A stretch of 64,000 nucleotides of DNA, from NCBI RefSeq assembly GCF_001543285.1, contig NZ_CP014164.1:1922001-1986000 (forward strand), written 5' to 3'. Of the stretch, positions 28,943-38,601 are shown piece after piece. Both the position numbers and the translations under genes were made by a program. Positions within the stretch are counted from its first letter, which is position 1, and each line of letters starts with the position of its first letter. The DNA is from Aerococcus viridans. GTDB lineage: Bacteria; Bacillota; Bacilli; Lactobacillales; Aerococcaceae. Below the pieces are notes generated by a model that was not told the origin of the DNA, searched no databases, and saw only the letters and a program-made list of their open reading frames with translations.

Positions 28943-29920
28943 CTACTTAAATACAGCCGAAAGGTTAGTCATATAGGTATGTCGTTCTTGGAACCCATTA
29001 ATAAGCTCCTCAAATATTTCATCAACTGTCATAATCTCGTTAATTCGCCCCACGCCTTGACCCATGCTGAGTTGTGCATGTTGGACATCTCCATTTTGCA
29101 TCGCTTCATAAGACCTACGCCCTGAAATCAAAGGCATTAGTGTTTCTAGTGTCGCGCCGTCTTTTTCTGCTTGAAGGATTTCTTGAGCCATTTCATTATT
29201 AGCCACACGCATAGCATTTCTTAAAGAGGTCATTGTTAAAACAGTCCCATTTTCTGGTATCTGTAATAAGGCCTGGCGATAAGTATCCGAAGCATTCACT
29301 TCTGGTGTTGCTAGAAATCTAGTGGACATTAAGACACCATCTACACCTAAAGCCATAGCGGCATATAGGCTTTTACTATCCACAATCCCACCAGCAGCCA
29401 ATACAGGTACAGATATTTTCTCTACCGCTTTAGCCCAAAGTACTGGACCAGAAACAAGGTCTACTCCTGGGTGGCCACCACCTTCAGCACCAACAAAGGC
29501 AATGATATCCGCACCATCTTCCTGTGCCGCTAACCCATGGCGGATGGAGGTAACTTTATGAATCACTTTAATACCAGCATCTTTCAAGGGTTGGATAAAG
29601 TTTCTTGGTCGTTGACCAGAAGTTTCAACTACTGGTACCCCCTCTTCAACCAAGACTTGAATATAATCCATAATCACTTCTGGCATGGCTACTTCAGGTA
29701 CTAATGAAATGTTGAAGCCAAAGGGTTTATCAGTTAAGGATTTCATTTTTTGGACTTCAGCTCTTAAACTATCGACATCCGGGAAAGCCATGGACGGTAC
29801 TATACCAAGTCCACCAGCATTTGACACAGCTGAAGCAAGTTCAGCCAGCGACATATACTGCATTCCCCCTTGGATAATTGGATACTGAATATTGAGCATT
29901 TCAGTGACACGCGTTTGCAT
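28943..29920 (-). CDS. Nitronate monooxygenase-like FMN protein
   Basis: TIM-barrel flavoprotein of the 2-nitropropane dioxygenase/FabK group, 325 residues. Features: YPIIQGGMQYMSLAELASAVSNAGG at the N-terminus, AEGGGHPG (phosphate/FMN loop) and LAAGGIVDSKS. The family includes nitronate monooxygenases and enoyl-ACP reductase II. Its place in a beta-oxidation cluster argues for a CoA- or acyl-linked role, but the sequence does not decide. It begins 103 bases downstream of the lysR stop. Confidence 0.82.
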   Translation of the reverse strand: MQTRVTEMLNIQYPIIQGGMQYMSLAELASAVSNAGGLGIVPSMAFPDVDSLRAEVQKMKSLTDKPFGFNISLVPEVAMPEVIMDYIQVLVEEGVPVVETSGQRPRNFIQPLKDAGIKVIHKVTSIRHGLAAQEDGADIIAFVGAEGGGHPGVDLVSGPVLWAKAVEKISVPVLAAGGIVDSKSLYAAMALGVDGVLMSTRFLATPEVNASDTYRQALLQIPENGTVLTMTSLRNAMRVANNEMAQEILQAEKDGATLETLMPLISGRRSYEAMQNGDVQHAQLSMGQGVGRINEIMTVDEIFEELINGFQERHTYMTNLSAVFK

Positions 29921-30023
29921 ATTGGATCGCTCCTTCTCATATTAACGATTAGAGGTTATCAAATAGGCCTGCACTTATCATGAAAGTTCATTGTCCGTAC
30001 CATATTTATCTAATAACCACTAA

Positions 30024-30968
30024 TTAAGCTTCATCTAGAAAATCATATTTAAGACTTTCATTTTCTAGATAGAAATTCTCTAAAATAGATTGGTAAACAA
30101 AGTTTTCAACTTTTGAATACCCTGCTTTTTTCTCACGTACTAAGGTTGGAATATAGGGAATAGGATCTTCAAATCTTTTCTCAACAATCCCCATCTGATT
30201 TAATTTGGCAATAAATAAGCTAAAATATACTGTTGGTAATAGCGCAACTAATTGATTATAGAGGACCGTTTCAATCATGTAGTCCCACGAGCCTGAAGTA
30301 AATAGTTGAATCGCCTTAGAATCATGGGTACGCAACTTCTCCATAACCAAATCATGTACCACATCTTCCTTGTTATAAGTAACATAATGATAGTCATCTA
30401 AGTGTGACCATCTAAGCAAGCGTTTCGTCACTAAGGGATGATCTGGTCCCATAAAAGCCACAATTTCTGTTCTCACTAATTGATGTGATTCATATTTATT
30501 TTCATCTAATATCTCAGGTGGTACTAGGACTGCCATATGAATCATATTATCTTGAAGCATCCGGTATAAATCATTAGTACCTGCTTCAACAATTTCAATA
30601 TGCGCATCTGGATTTTCGATGAGAAATTGTGGAATAAATTTATTAAAGAAAAATCTTAAGTAAGTTGGGTGAATCCCAATCTTGATGCGCCCCTTGTAGA
30701 CGAGCGATTCTTTCTCAATCACTTGTTCCAAGTTGTTGTATTGGTTCAAGACTTTTAAAGCTGACCCATAAACCCGCATCCCAGATTCGGAAACGCTTAC
30801 AATTCTTCCGTTCTTTCGGTTAAAGAGAGACACACCTTGCTGTTTTTCAAAGTTTTTAATAAATTGGCTTAGCGCTGACTGTGAGACAAAAAGGTTATCT
30901 GCGGCAACTGTTAAATTACCATTTGATTTTACAATTTCCACGAAATACTGCATTTGGTTGATGTCCAT
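30024..30968 (-). CDS. LysR-family transcriptional regulator
   Basis: About 314 residues. N-terminal winged helix (MDINQMQYFVEIVKSNGNLT, then DNLFVSQSALSQFIKNFEKQ) and a C-terminal effector-binding domain. AAAGGGG precedes the ATG at 30968; the longer frame to 31001 lacks such a site. It lies inside the fad gene run with the same orientation, which is unusual for LysR genes (more often divergent), and probably controls the pathway. The effector is unknown, perhaps an acyl-CoA. Confidence 0.88.
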   Translation of the reverse strand: MDINQMQYFVEIVKSNGNLTVAADNLFVSQSALSQFIKNFEKQQGVSLFNRKNGRIVSVSESGMRVYGSALKVLNQYNNLEQVIEKESLVYKGRIKIGIHPTYLRFFFNKFIPQFLIENPDAHIEIVEAGTNDLYRMLQDNMIHMAVLVPPEILDENKYESHQLVRTEIVAFMGPDHPLVTKRLLRWSHLDDYHYVTYNKEDVVHDLVMEKLRTHDSKAIQLFTSGSWDYMIETVLYNQLVALLPTVYFSLFIAKLNQMGIVEKRFEDPIPYIPTLVREKKAGYSKVENFVYQSILENFYLENESLKYDFLDEA

Positions 30969-31018
30969 ATTTATTGGCCCCTTTACGTTTCTTCTTGCCA
31001 ATAGTTTACCATACCAGG

Positions 31019-31804
31019 CTATCTTCCTTGGAACTTAGGCTTTCTCTTCTCTAAGAAAGCAGTAACTGCCTCGCGGTGATCTGCAGTTAAGGAAGCCTTA
31101 CGCATATATTTCGCTTCTAATTGGTTATTCTCTAAAGCTTTTGGATATTGTAGGTCATACATAATCGCCTTTTGATAAGCTATAGCTACAGAAGGACTAG
31201 CAACAAAACGACTAGCCAAGTTCAAAGCGGATGATAGTAAATCTGCATCCGGCACTACTTGATAGATTAGGCCATATTGTTCAGCTAACTCAGCTGTGAT
31301 GGGTTCATTTAACATAACATGACGGTTGGTACGGTAGGTCCCAATTGACTCACTCAAATTAAAGAGCAAGCTAGTATCACCTGGAAAAGCCATCTGAATG
31401 AAGGCTGTCACTAATTGTGCATTTTCTCCCATCAGAATAAAATCACAAGCTAAGGCTAAACCTAACCCAGCACCAGCTGCTACACCATTTACGGCCGCAA
31501 TCACTGGTTTAGACGACCTACGAACTGCTGCAACCATTTCTCCCGTTTTAATCACACCTGATTCGGGAATACCTTCACCCGACGTCGCCAAGTCTTTAAA
31601 TTGGCGAATATCACCACCAGCGCAGAAGTATTTTCCAGCCCCTGTAATTACAATCGCTTTTACATCTGGATTCTCTTCAACCGATGCTACAGCATCAATC
31701 ACTTCCTGATAAGTTGTTTCAGAAAAGGCATTGCCGGAAGCTTCACGATTAAAGGTAATCCTTGCAATTTGGTTCTCGATGGTAAATAAAATTGTTTCAA
31801 ACAT
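31019..31804 (-). CDS. Enoyl-CoA hydratase/isomerase (crotonase family)
   Basis: About 261 residues. Crotonase core: AGKYFCAGGDIRQF (oxyanion hole Gly) and VAAGAGLGLALACDF. The second acidic residue expected for hydratase action lies in FPGDTSLLFNL, where Asp may substitute for Glu, so isomerase or another activity is possible. AAAGGAG precedes the ATG at 31804. FadB/FadN of the same operon has its own crotonase domain, making this a second enzyme of the type. Confidence 0.85.
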   Translation of the reverse strand: MFETILFTIENQIARITFNREASGNAFSETTYQEVIDAVASVEENPDVKAIVITGAGKYFCAGGDIRQFKDLATSGEGIPESGVIKTGEMVAAVRRSSKPVIAAVNGVAAGAGLGLALACDFILMGENAQLVTAFIQMAFPGDTSLLFNLSESIGTYRTNRHVMLNEPITAELAEQYGLIYQVVPDADLLSSALNLASRFVASPSVAIAYQKAIMYDLQYPKALENNQLEAKYMRKASLTADHREAVTAFLEKRKPKFQGR

Positions 31805-31888
31805 TGATTTACTCCTTTGCAAAATGGGCGAAGGACTAGCCAAGCTAATAGAATTCCAATAACTTAGCGAGTCCTTATACCATCTTGT

Positions 31889-33079
31889 CTAGTGAATATA
31901 CTCAAAGATACCAGCAGCACCCATACCAGCACCTATACACATAGATACCATGCCGTACTTACTATCTTCACGCTTGCCCATTTCAGCTAGTAACCTTGAT
32001 GTTAAAATCGCACCTGTTGCCCCTAGAGGATGCCCTAGGGCAATCGCTCCACCATTCACATTAGTGATGGATTGATCAATACCTAATTCACGAATTGACG
32101 CTAAAGCTTGAGAGGCAAAGGCCTCGTTTAACTCGATTAAATCCAAATCATCTAAGGTTAAGCCAGTGAGTTCTAAGACCTCTGGAATCGCATAGGCTGG
32201 GCCAATCCCCATATATTTTGGATCAACGCCAACAGCCTTAAAGCCAACAAAACGAGCAATTGGTTTAACCCCTAATTCTTTGACTTTATCGCCTGACATT
32301 AAGACAACAAAACTTGCACCATCAGAAATTTGTGAAGCTGTTCCTGCTGTCACAGTGCCATCTGCCTTAAAGATTGTCCGCAATTTTCCTAAAGTTTCCA
32401 TTGAAGACTCTGGTCGAATCCCTTCATCTTGATCAAAGATTTTTTCTTCTACCTGTGGGCCATGTTCGGTATAGCGCACTTTATGGGTAGTAACCGGTAT
32501 AATCTCATCCTTGAAACGACCAGAAGTTTGTGCTTTGTGGGCCCGGCGATGACTTTCTACACCAAATGCATCCTGGTCTTCGCGACTAACCTTGTATTTA
32601 CTTGCTACATTTTCAGCAGTTAACCCCATTGGATAAGACACACCCGAATCTTCTGTTTGTAAGGTTGGGTTATTTGTTGGTTCATTCCCACCCATCGGAA
32701 CTGCACTCATAAACTCAACACCACCAGCTACTAGCACATCTGATTGACCAGCCATAATAGCATTAGCTGCTATAGCAATTGTTTGCAATCCCGATGAACA
32801 ATAGCGGTTCACTGTTTGACCAGCAACTGTATAAGGTAATCCCGCCCGTAAGGCAATTGTACGGGCAAAGTTCATCCCTTGCACACCTTCTGGAAAGGCT
32901 GATCCGACAATGACATCCTCAATTAAAGCTGGATCAAAGTCACCTTCAATACGGTCAATGACCCCTTTTAATACTTCAGCAGCAACATCATCTGGACGAT
33001 CATTGGCTAGGGCACCATTCGGCCGCCCTTTACCAATCGCTGATCGGCCGTAAGAAACGATATAAGCATCTTGCATCAT
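31889..33079 (-). CDS. fadA: Acetyl-CoA acyltransferase (thiolase)
   Basis: Cleaves 3-ketoacyl-CoA with CoA, last step of beta-oxidation. About 396 residues. The nucleophile is Cys94 in VNRYCSSGLQT, the general base His is in GGAIALGHPLGATGA, and the second active-site Cys is in SMCIGAGMG. The start is the ATG at 33079, eight bases behind GGAAGGA. It lies directly downstream of fadB/fadN, as in Bacillus fadNAE and Staphylococcus fad operons. Confidence 0.94.
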   Translation of the reverse strand: MMQDAYIVSYGRSAIGKGRPNGALANDRPDDVAAEVLKGVIDRIEGDFDPALIEDVIVGSAFPEGVQGMNFARTIALRAGLPYTVAGQTVNRYCSSGLQTIAIAANAIMAGQSDVLVAGGVEFMSAVPMGGNEPTNNPTLQTEDSGVSYPMGLTAENVASKYKVSREDQDAFGVESHRRAHKAQTSGRFKDEIIPVTTHKVRYTEHGPQVEEKIFDQDEGIRPESSMETLGKLRTIFKADGTVTAGTASQISDGASFVVLMSGDKVKELGVKPIARFVGFKAVGVDPKYMGIGPAYAIPEVLELTGLTLDDLDLIELNEAFASQALASIRELGIDQSITNVNGGAIALGHPLGATGAILTSRLLAEMGKREDSKYGMVSMCIGAGMGAAGIFEYIH

Positions 33080-33106
33080 TCGTTCATTCCTTCCTAATTT
33101 CATCCA

Positions 33107-35365
33107 CTAGTTTCGTAATGGTTTACGTGTTTCTAACATATAGGCAATCCGTTCATATGTTTTTTGGTTGTTCGCTAATCTAAGGAAATGCATTTTTTCT
33201 AGATGTTGTAACCAATCTTGGTTAACAAATGTTCCCTCAGGTAAGTCCCCACCTGTCATAATTTCTGCAACGGTTAACCCTAATTCCATATCATAGTCAC
33301 TGATAAAATGACCTAGTCGCATGGCATCTAATTGACCTTCCACAACCGCTTTGAAGCTAGTACCTAGAATTGGGAAGTTCACTTTAGTTCGTGGAATATA
33401 GTTCGTTTTAGCTAAATAAGTTAACTTGTCTAAGGCAATCTCCACTACGCTATCACTAGCTGCCACAATATCATCAGACTGTCTTAGATAGTATTTGTCT
33501 CTGGCTTCATAAGCTGACATCGATACATCACCAGAAGCTACGCGCGTAATGACATCGCCTAGAATACGCATTTTCGCATCTTTTTGGATTGGCATATTCA
33601 TTACACGTTCAGTTAATTCCGCTAATCCACCGCCACCAGGGACAAGACCTACACCCACTTCAACTAAGCCGATATAAGATTCCGCCGCAGCGACAATATA
33701 AGGTGATGCTAAAACCAATTCTGCCCCTCCACCAAGTGCACGCCCACGGACAGCCGTTACAATTGGTTTTGATGCGTAACGAACGCTATTAACCGCTTTA
33801 TGTAATTCACTAATCGTTTGGCCAATTAACTCATCAACCCCGTCAGATTCAATTGCTTCCTTCATCATATTCAAATTAGCTCCTGGACTGAAATGCGGCC
33901 CATTTGAATAGATTACCATACCAACATAGTCGCCAGATTCTAATTCATCGACTGCTTTAATCAATTCAGTCGATAAATCCCCTGTGATTGTGTTATTTGG
34001 TGTATGGAAATTAAATAATAACTGTTCTCCATTTATAACACTTAAAGTAGATGCATCTGTTTGCCAAATATTTTCATCTGTTTTTTCACTCATTGGCGTA
34101 ATATTCTCAAGAATTTCCCCTTTTTGGTAGAATGGTTCACCTCGATTAGCTACCCATTCAGGTAGGGGACCAATCTCTTTTTCAATACGTTTTTTAACCC
34201 GTTCAAAGCCCATTAAATCCCAAAGTTGGAAGGGACCCATTTTCCAATTGAAACCCCAAACCATTGCCCGGTCGATATCTTTGTAATCTGCTGCCGCTTT
34301 AGGTATATTATTGGCTGCATAATAGAAGGTACTCGCTAAAGTTTCCCAAAGGAACTTACCAGCTGTATCTGTAGATTTAAAAATGACATCCATATTATTT
34401 TTTAAATTACTTGAAAACTCAGCTAAAATTGGTAAATTGGGTTTTTCAACTGGGTTATAAGTCAATGTTTCTGGATCTACTACCAAACGTTGACGCCCTT
34501 CTTTTTTATAAAAACCATGGCCAACCTTATTGCCCAAAGCTCCTGCTTCAACCAATCTGCCAATTAAAGTAGGTTGGTTGAAATATGGTTGTTCGCTTGG
34601 ATCTTGCGTCAAGCCTCCAACTACAAAAGTAGCCACATCATTCCCTACTAAGTCAGATAAACCATAAGTCCCAGTGCGTGGTCGCCCAAGTACTTTTCCT
34701 GTTAAGGCATCTACTTCCGTGATTGACAAGCCGTCACGTTCAGCTCGGTACATGATGTCATTCATAGAATGGGTGCCCGTTCTATTAGCGATGAAGGCTG
34801 GTACATCATTGGCTATAACTACCCCTTTACCTAATTTTTTCTCAGTAAAGACTTTTAATTGATTAACCGTCGCTTCGGAAGTGAATTCAGTTGGAATCAA
34901 TTCCACCAATTTCATATAGCGTGGTGGATTAAAGAAGTGCATGCCTAAGAATCGTTCACGCTCTGCACCTTTAAAAACTTTAGCTATTGCCTGAATTGGG
35001 ATACCAGAAGTATTTGTCGCTAGGATAGCTTTTGGTTTAGCAACCGCAGCAATCTTTTCCCAAATCGCGTGTTTAATCTTGATATCTTCTTTAACTGCTT
35101 CAATAAAAATATCGGCATCTGAAGGTTCCTTTAAGTCATGATCAAAATTCCCATAGGTTAAGTTACCTTGAAATTGACTTTGGTATAGCATCGGTTTCTT
35201 GCGGTCAGTGATACGGTCATAGCCAGACTTAGAAAGTTTATTGGGTTCATTTTCATCGATGACAACATCTAATAATTGTACTTTCAATCCCGCATTTACG
35301 AGTAAGGCGGCAATTTGACTCCCCATGACACCAGCCCCGAGAACGGTCGCTTTTGTAATTGTCAT
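33107..35365 (-). CDS. fadN: 3-hydroxyacyl-CoA dehydrogenase/enoyl-CoA hydratase (FadN/FadB type)
   Basis: Bifunctional beta-oxidation enzyme, about 752 residues. The NAD-binding Rossmann domain is N-terminal (VLGAGVMGSQIA) with MHFFNPPRYMKLVELIP and the hydroxyacyl-CoA dehydrogenase C-domain. The crotonase domain follows (FSPGANLNMM, RALGGGAELVLAS). This order is that of Bacillus FadN and the reverse of E. coli FadB. GGAGGG precedes the ATG at 35365. Members with this layout act on long-chain substrates. Confidence 0.93.
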   Translation of the reverse strand: MTITKATVLGAGVMGSQIAALLVNAGLKVQLLDVVIDENEPNKLSKSGYDRITDRKKPMLYQSQFQGNLTYGNFDHDLKEPSDADIFIEAVKEDIKIKHAIWEKIAAVAKPKAILATNTSGIPIQAIAKVFKGAERERFLGMHFFNPPRYMKLVELIPTEFTSEATVNQLKVFTEKKLGKGVVIANDVPAFIANRTGTHSMNDIMYRAERDGLSITEVDALTGKVLGRPRTGTYGLSDLVGNDVATFVVGGLTQDPSEQPYFNQPTLIGRLVEAGALGNKVGHGFYKKEGRQRLVVDPETLTYNPVEKPNLPILAEFSSNLKNNMDVIFKSTDTAGKFLWETLASTFYYAANNIPKAAADYKDIDRAMVWGFNWKMGPFQLWDLMGFERVKKRIEKEIGPLPEWVANRGEPFYQKGEILENITPMSEKTDENIWQTDASTLSVINGEQLLFNFHTPNNTITGDLSTELIKAVDELESGDYVGMVIYSNGPHFSPGANLNMMKEAIESDGVDELIGQTISELHKAVNSVRYASKPIVTAVRGRALGGGAELVLASPYIVAAAESYIGLVEVGVGLVPGGGGLAELTERVMNMPIQKDAKMRILGDVITRVASGDVSMSAYEARDKYYLRQSDDIVAASDSVVEIALDKLTYLAKTNYIPRTKVNFPILGTSFKAVVEGQLDAMRLGHFISDYDMELGLTVAEIMTGGDLPEGTFVNQDWLQHLEKMHFLRLANNQKTYERIAYMLETRKPLRN

Positions 35366-35467
35366 TGTATTTCCCTCCATCTTTGATCAATTGTCTATAA
35401 TGAGAGATTGGATAGCGTAGCTTATCTGCCTTTTCTACCCAACGCTCTATTATTGTTGCTTTAAATA

Positions 35468-36673
35468 CTAATTAAATGCTGCTTGTCCGGTTAAGGCACG
35501 ACCAATGACTAAAGCATTTACTTCATGCGTTCCTTCATAGGTATAAACGGCCTCTGCATCTGCAAAGAATCGAGCAATATCATTGTCCACTACAATCCCG
35601 TTACCTCCACAAATTCCGCGGCCCATTGCCACTGTTTCCCGAAGTCTTAATGCATTCATCATTTTACCGACTGAAGTTACTACCTCGTTGTAGTCACCTT
35701 CTTCTTGTTGACGTGCAATTTGTGAACATAGAGCCATTGCAGCAGTTAAATTTCCTTGCATCATGGCTAATTTTTCTTGTACTAATTGATAATTAGAAAT
35801 TTCTTTACCAAATTGCTTACGCTCAGTGACATATTTCAAGCTAGCTTGTAATGCCCCAGCCATCGCACCGGTGGCCATGTTGGCAACTCCTGCACGTGTT
35901 GAATATAAAACTTTCGCAATATCTTTAAATGAATTGATATTTTGTAGTCGATCACTTTCAGCTACTTCAACATCTTTCAAATGGATATTAGCATTTGGCA
36001 CAATTTTTAGAGCAATTTTATTTTGAATTACATCAATATCCAAACCAGCTTGCCCTGCTTGAACGATAAAGCATTTTGGCTTACCAGTTTCCTCATCTCG
36101 AGCAAATACTGGAATCACATCAGCAACTGAAGCACCACCAATCCACCGTTTTTCACCATTGATAATCCATTTGTCGCCTTCGCGTCTAGCACTTGTTTCT
36201 AATCCCCAAGCCACATCAGAACCATGATTTGGCTCAGTTAAAGCAAAACATGTGCGTAGTTGATGACTGGCTAGTTTTGGAATATACTTTTGAACTTGTT
36301 CAGGACTACCACCAAATAGGAAAGTATTAAAACCTAGTCCCGTATGAACACCCAATAAAGTATTCAAGGACACATCAAAACGCGATAGGGTAAAAGCGAA
36401 AAAGAATTGGAATAATTGACTGGTTGTCTTTTTACCTTCACGCCCTTCAAATAAAAGTGGATTGTCAAAGTATCTTAAATTACCAATATCTTCAAAGAAT
36501 CCTTCTGGTTCTGATTCAGTTACCCATGCTTCATTTAAGCCACTGCGGTATTTGCTTTCTAATAGTTCTACCAACTGTTTTAAAACTTCAATTTCTCCAT
36601 CGGTTAAACCACTTGAGATCTTTAAGATATCTTCTGGGAATAACTCTTTTAATACTGCTTCTCTATTTTCCAT
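35468..36673 (-). CDS. fadE: Acyl-CoA dehydrogenase, glutaryl-CoA dehydrogenase-like, copy 2
   Basis: 401 residues, paralogue of the protein at 27728-28930. Shares FALTEPNHGSD, NGEKRWIGGAS and the catalytic YTYEGTHEVN. First gene of the fadE-fadN-fadA run. Its upstream region holds a perfect cre sequence, a second near-perfect one and an 18-bp palindrome, pointing to CcpA control plus possibly a pathway repressor. The start ATG is preceded by AATAAGGAG. Confidence 0.9.
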   Translation of the reverse strand: MENREAVLKELFPEDILKISSGLTDGEIEVLKQLVELLESKYRSGLNEAWVTESEPEGFFEDIGNLRYFDNPLLFEGREGKKTTSQLFQFFFAFTLSRFDVSLNTLLGVHTGLGFNTFLFGGSPEQVQKYIPKLASHQLRTCFALTEPNHGSDVAWGLETSARREGDKWIINGEKRWIGGASVADVIPVFARDEETGKPKCFIVQAGQAGLDIDVIQNKIALKIVPNANIHLKDVEVAESDRLQNINSFKDIAKVLYSTRAGVANMATGAMAGALQASLKYVTERKQFGKEISNYQLVQEKLAMMQGNLTAAMALCSQIARQQEEGDYNEVVTSVGKMMNALRLRETVAMGRGICGGNGIVVDNDIARFFADAEAVYTYEGTHEVNALVIGRALTGQAAFN

Positions 36674-36921
36674 GAGGTAAACACTCCTTATTATTTATAT
36701 ATAGATCAATTGCCACGCTGGTTTTGCCTGAATTGAATATTTTCTAGTAAAACTAACAAAGATGATATCGCTTACAAACTTATATTAATACCAATAAGGT
36801 GTAAAGAAAAATAAGCCTTATTAATATGGACTATGAGTAATACTAATAGTTATTGTAAACGCTTTCTAAAAAGCGTCATTAACAATAGTTATAAGCTAAA
36901 CTTATGATTACTATTAAAAAA
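36674..36921. promoter_or_regulatory. Control region of the fad operon
   Basis: Holds TGATATCGCTTACA at 36763-36776, whose complement matches the cre consensus at all 14 positions. TGTAAACGCTTTCT at 36854-36867 matches at 13 of 14. A palindrome ACGCTTT-CTAA-AAAGCGT at 36859-36876 overlaps the second. A -35-like TTTACA occurs near 36800, but no confident -10 partner. The TTAAAAAA at 36914-36921 is the left target duplication of the IS. Confidence 0.65.
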
Positions 36922-37048
36922 GGCTCTACAATATATAGGACTGATGACTTCAAAAAAGGTCATTGGTTCTATATTTTTTTACAAAAAAAGAGGAATCTCC
37001 ATTATCATAAAGTTAACAACAACCATGATAAGATAGGAGATTCCCCGT

Positions 37049-38353
37049 ATGAATAAGTTTATCAATACCACGTTACAATTGAAAGATGAAAATATAATTT
37101 TCGAAGATAAAGTTGAAGAGATGATAGTTAAGAATATAAAGTCACTGATCTATTTCGGCAAGTTAGATGTAAATCCTCAGTATTGTCCAGCCTGCGGCTG
37201 TGTTAAACGAGGAAATAGTATCGTTAAGAATGGATCTAAAAAATCAAGAATTACGCTAACAAAGATATCAGGGTTACCTGCTTACCTTGAATTAAGCAAG
37301 CAACGCTATCACTGTAGAGAATGCGATAGCTACTTCACTGCTAAATCAGAGATAGTCGGTGATAACTGTTTTATTTCTAAGCGTGTTAAACGGATGGTAT
37401 TAGACTTTGCAACCAATGCGTTGACACTTAAACATATCGCAGAGACATGCAACGTTTCTGATCATACAGTTCAACGAGTAATTAATGGTGCTGGTAAAGA
37501 CCTTAAACCTAGCATCTTCGATGCACTACCAGAGCATATTGCTTTCGATGAATTCAAAGGTGTAAAGCATGCCGAAGGAAATATGAGCTTTATGTTTATA
37601 GATAATACGAATTCACGTATTGTAGATGTGCTAGGAGATCGCAGAAAATTCAAGCTACGTGATTACTTTTTTGCCTATCCGTTGAAAACTCGTCAGAAAG
37701 TTCAAACAGTTACAATGGACATGTACATGCCTTATATGGAAGTCGTTAGAGAGGTATTTCCCAACGCCAAAATCATCATTGATCGTTTCCATTTAGTTCA
37801 AGCATTAAATCGAGAATTAAATAAGCTACGTATTGAAGTAATGAATGCTTTCAGGGTTCCTGACCATAGATTGTACAACAAGTATAAGAGATATTGGCGA
37901 ATATTCCTAATGCCCCGAGAAAACTTAAACTCATGGGATTATCAACCGTTTAAATTATTTGATTGGCTTACGAATACCGGTGGTATTTTAGATTATTTAC
38001 TAGATAAGAACCCACTATTAAAAGACTCCTATAATATCGTCCATAACTTGCGTGAAGCGCTTCAAGAGAATGACTCTGAAGTGTTTAAAGCTCAGTTAGC
38101 GCAGTCTAAGTTAGTTAAATTACCAAGCGGATTAAGACGTGTGCTACGTACATTTACCAAACTTCAAAGATATATTGGGCATACTTTCAAATACAACCAC
38201 TTAACGAACGGCCGTATAGAAGGTTTGAATAATAAAATTAAGATCTTAAAACGAATAGCTTACGGATACCGAAACTTCCAAAATTTTAGAACTAGAATAT
38301 TAATGACCAATAAACTATATCTAAATGAAATACCGGTAGTAGAAGCAGCCTAA
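37049..38353 (+). CDS. ISL3-family transposase (intact)
   Basis: 434 residues, no interruption. Zinc ribbon CPACGCVKRG ... YHCRECDSYF, helix-turn-helix TLKHIAETCNVSDHTVQRV, then the DDE domain with IAFDEFKGVK, TMDMYMPYMEV, KIIIDRFHLVQ and the final NGRIEGLNNKIKILKRIAYG. It is only distantly related to the A/B transposase but aligns through all motifs, and shows which codon the A/B stop replaced. AAGATAGGAGA stands before the start. Confidence 0.95.
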   Translation: MNKFINTTLQLKDENIIFEDKVEEMIVKNIKSLIYFGKLDVNPQYCPACGCVKRGNSIVKNGSKKSRITLTKISGLPAYLELSKQRYHCRECDSYFTAKSEIVGDNCFISKRVKRMVLDFATNALTLKHIAETCNVSDHTVQRVINGAGKDLKPSIFDALPEHIAFDEFKGVKHAEGNMSFMFIDNTNSRIVDVLGDRRKFKLRDYFFAYPLKTRQKVQTVTMDMYMPYMEVVREVFPNAKIIIDRFHLVQALNRELNKLRIEVMNAFRVPDHRLYNKYKRYWRIFLMPRENLNSWDYQPFKLFDWLTNTGGILDYLLDKNPLLKDSYNIVHNLREALQENDSEVFKAQLAQSKLVKLPSGLRRVLRTFTKLQRYIGHTFKYNHLTNGRIEGLNNKIKILKRIAYGYRNFQNFRTRILMTNKLYLNEIPVVEAA

Positions 38354-38406
38354 GGGCTGCTTGATAATCACAAAATAAAGATAAAAAATGAATAATGGAA
38401 AAGAGT

Positions 38407-38441
38407 ATAAAAAAACCAGGTAATCTAATGATTACCTGGCA
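38407..38441 (-). terminator. Terminator inside IS copy C blocking incoming transcription
   Basis: Arms CCAGGTAATC and GATTACCTGG with a seven-base T-run on the minus strand only. It would stop transcripts from the fadD side before they run antisense through the transposase, and also before they reach fadE. Confidence 0.75.
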
Positions 38442-38550
38442 GATATTACTCATCAGTCCTATTTGACGAAGAGCCTTAAAAAAGAAATACAAAATCCCTT
38501 ATATAGTTGAATTTTATAAGCAACCATTATTAGGTATATTTAAAAGCAAA

Positions 38551-38583
38551 TAAAAAAACACTAGGAAAATAAGTCTCCTAGTG
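38551..38583 (-). terminator. Terminator of the acyl-CoA ligase gene
   Basis: Arms CACTAGGA (38559-38566) and TCCTAGTG (38576-38583) followed by seven T on the minus strand. Confidence 0.88.
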
Positions 38584-38601
38584 CCTAATTTAATCCTTAT
38601 T

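Larger units (their letters stand above)
36922..38475 (+). mobile_element. Intact ISL3-family insertion sequence, copy C
   Basis: 1554 bp. Imperfect 26-base inverted repeats: left GGCTCTACAATATATAGGAC..., right end TCATCAGTCCTATTTGACGA... (38450-38475). A perfect 8-bp target duplication TTAAAAAA lies at 36914-36921 and 38476-38483, the expected size for ISL3. It differs from copies A and B in its transposase and ends. It separates the acyl-CoA ligase gene from the rest of the fad genes. Confidence 0.95.

Noticed and set aside
37637..37680. Frameshifting in the ISL3 transposases
   Set aside because: The A/B stop is in-frame with intact coding after it in the same frame, and copy C reads without a break; no slippery-site need.
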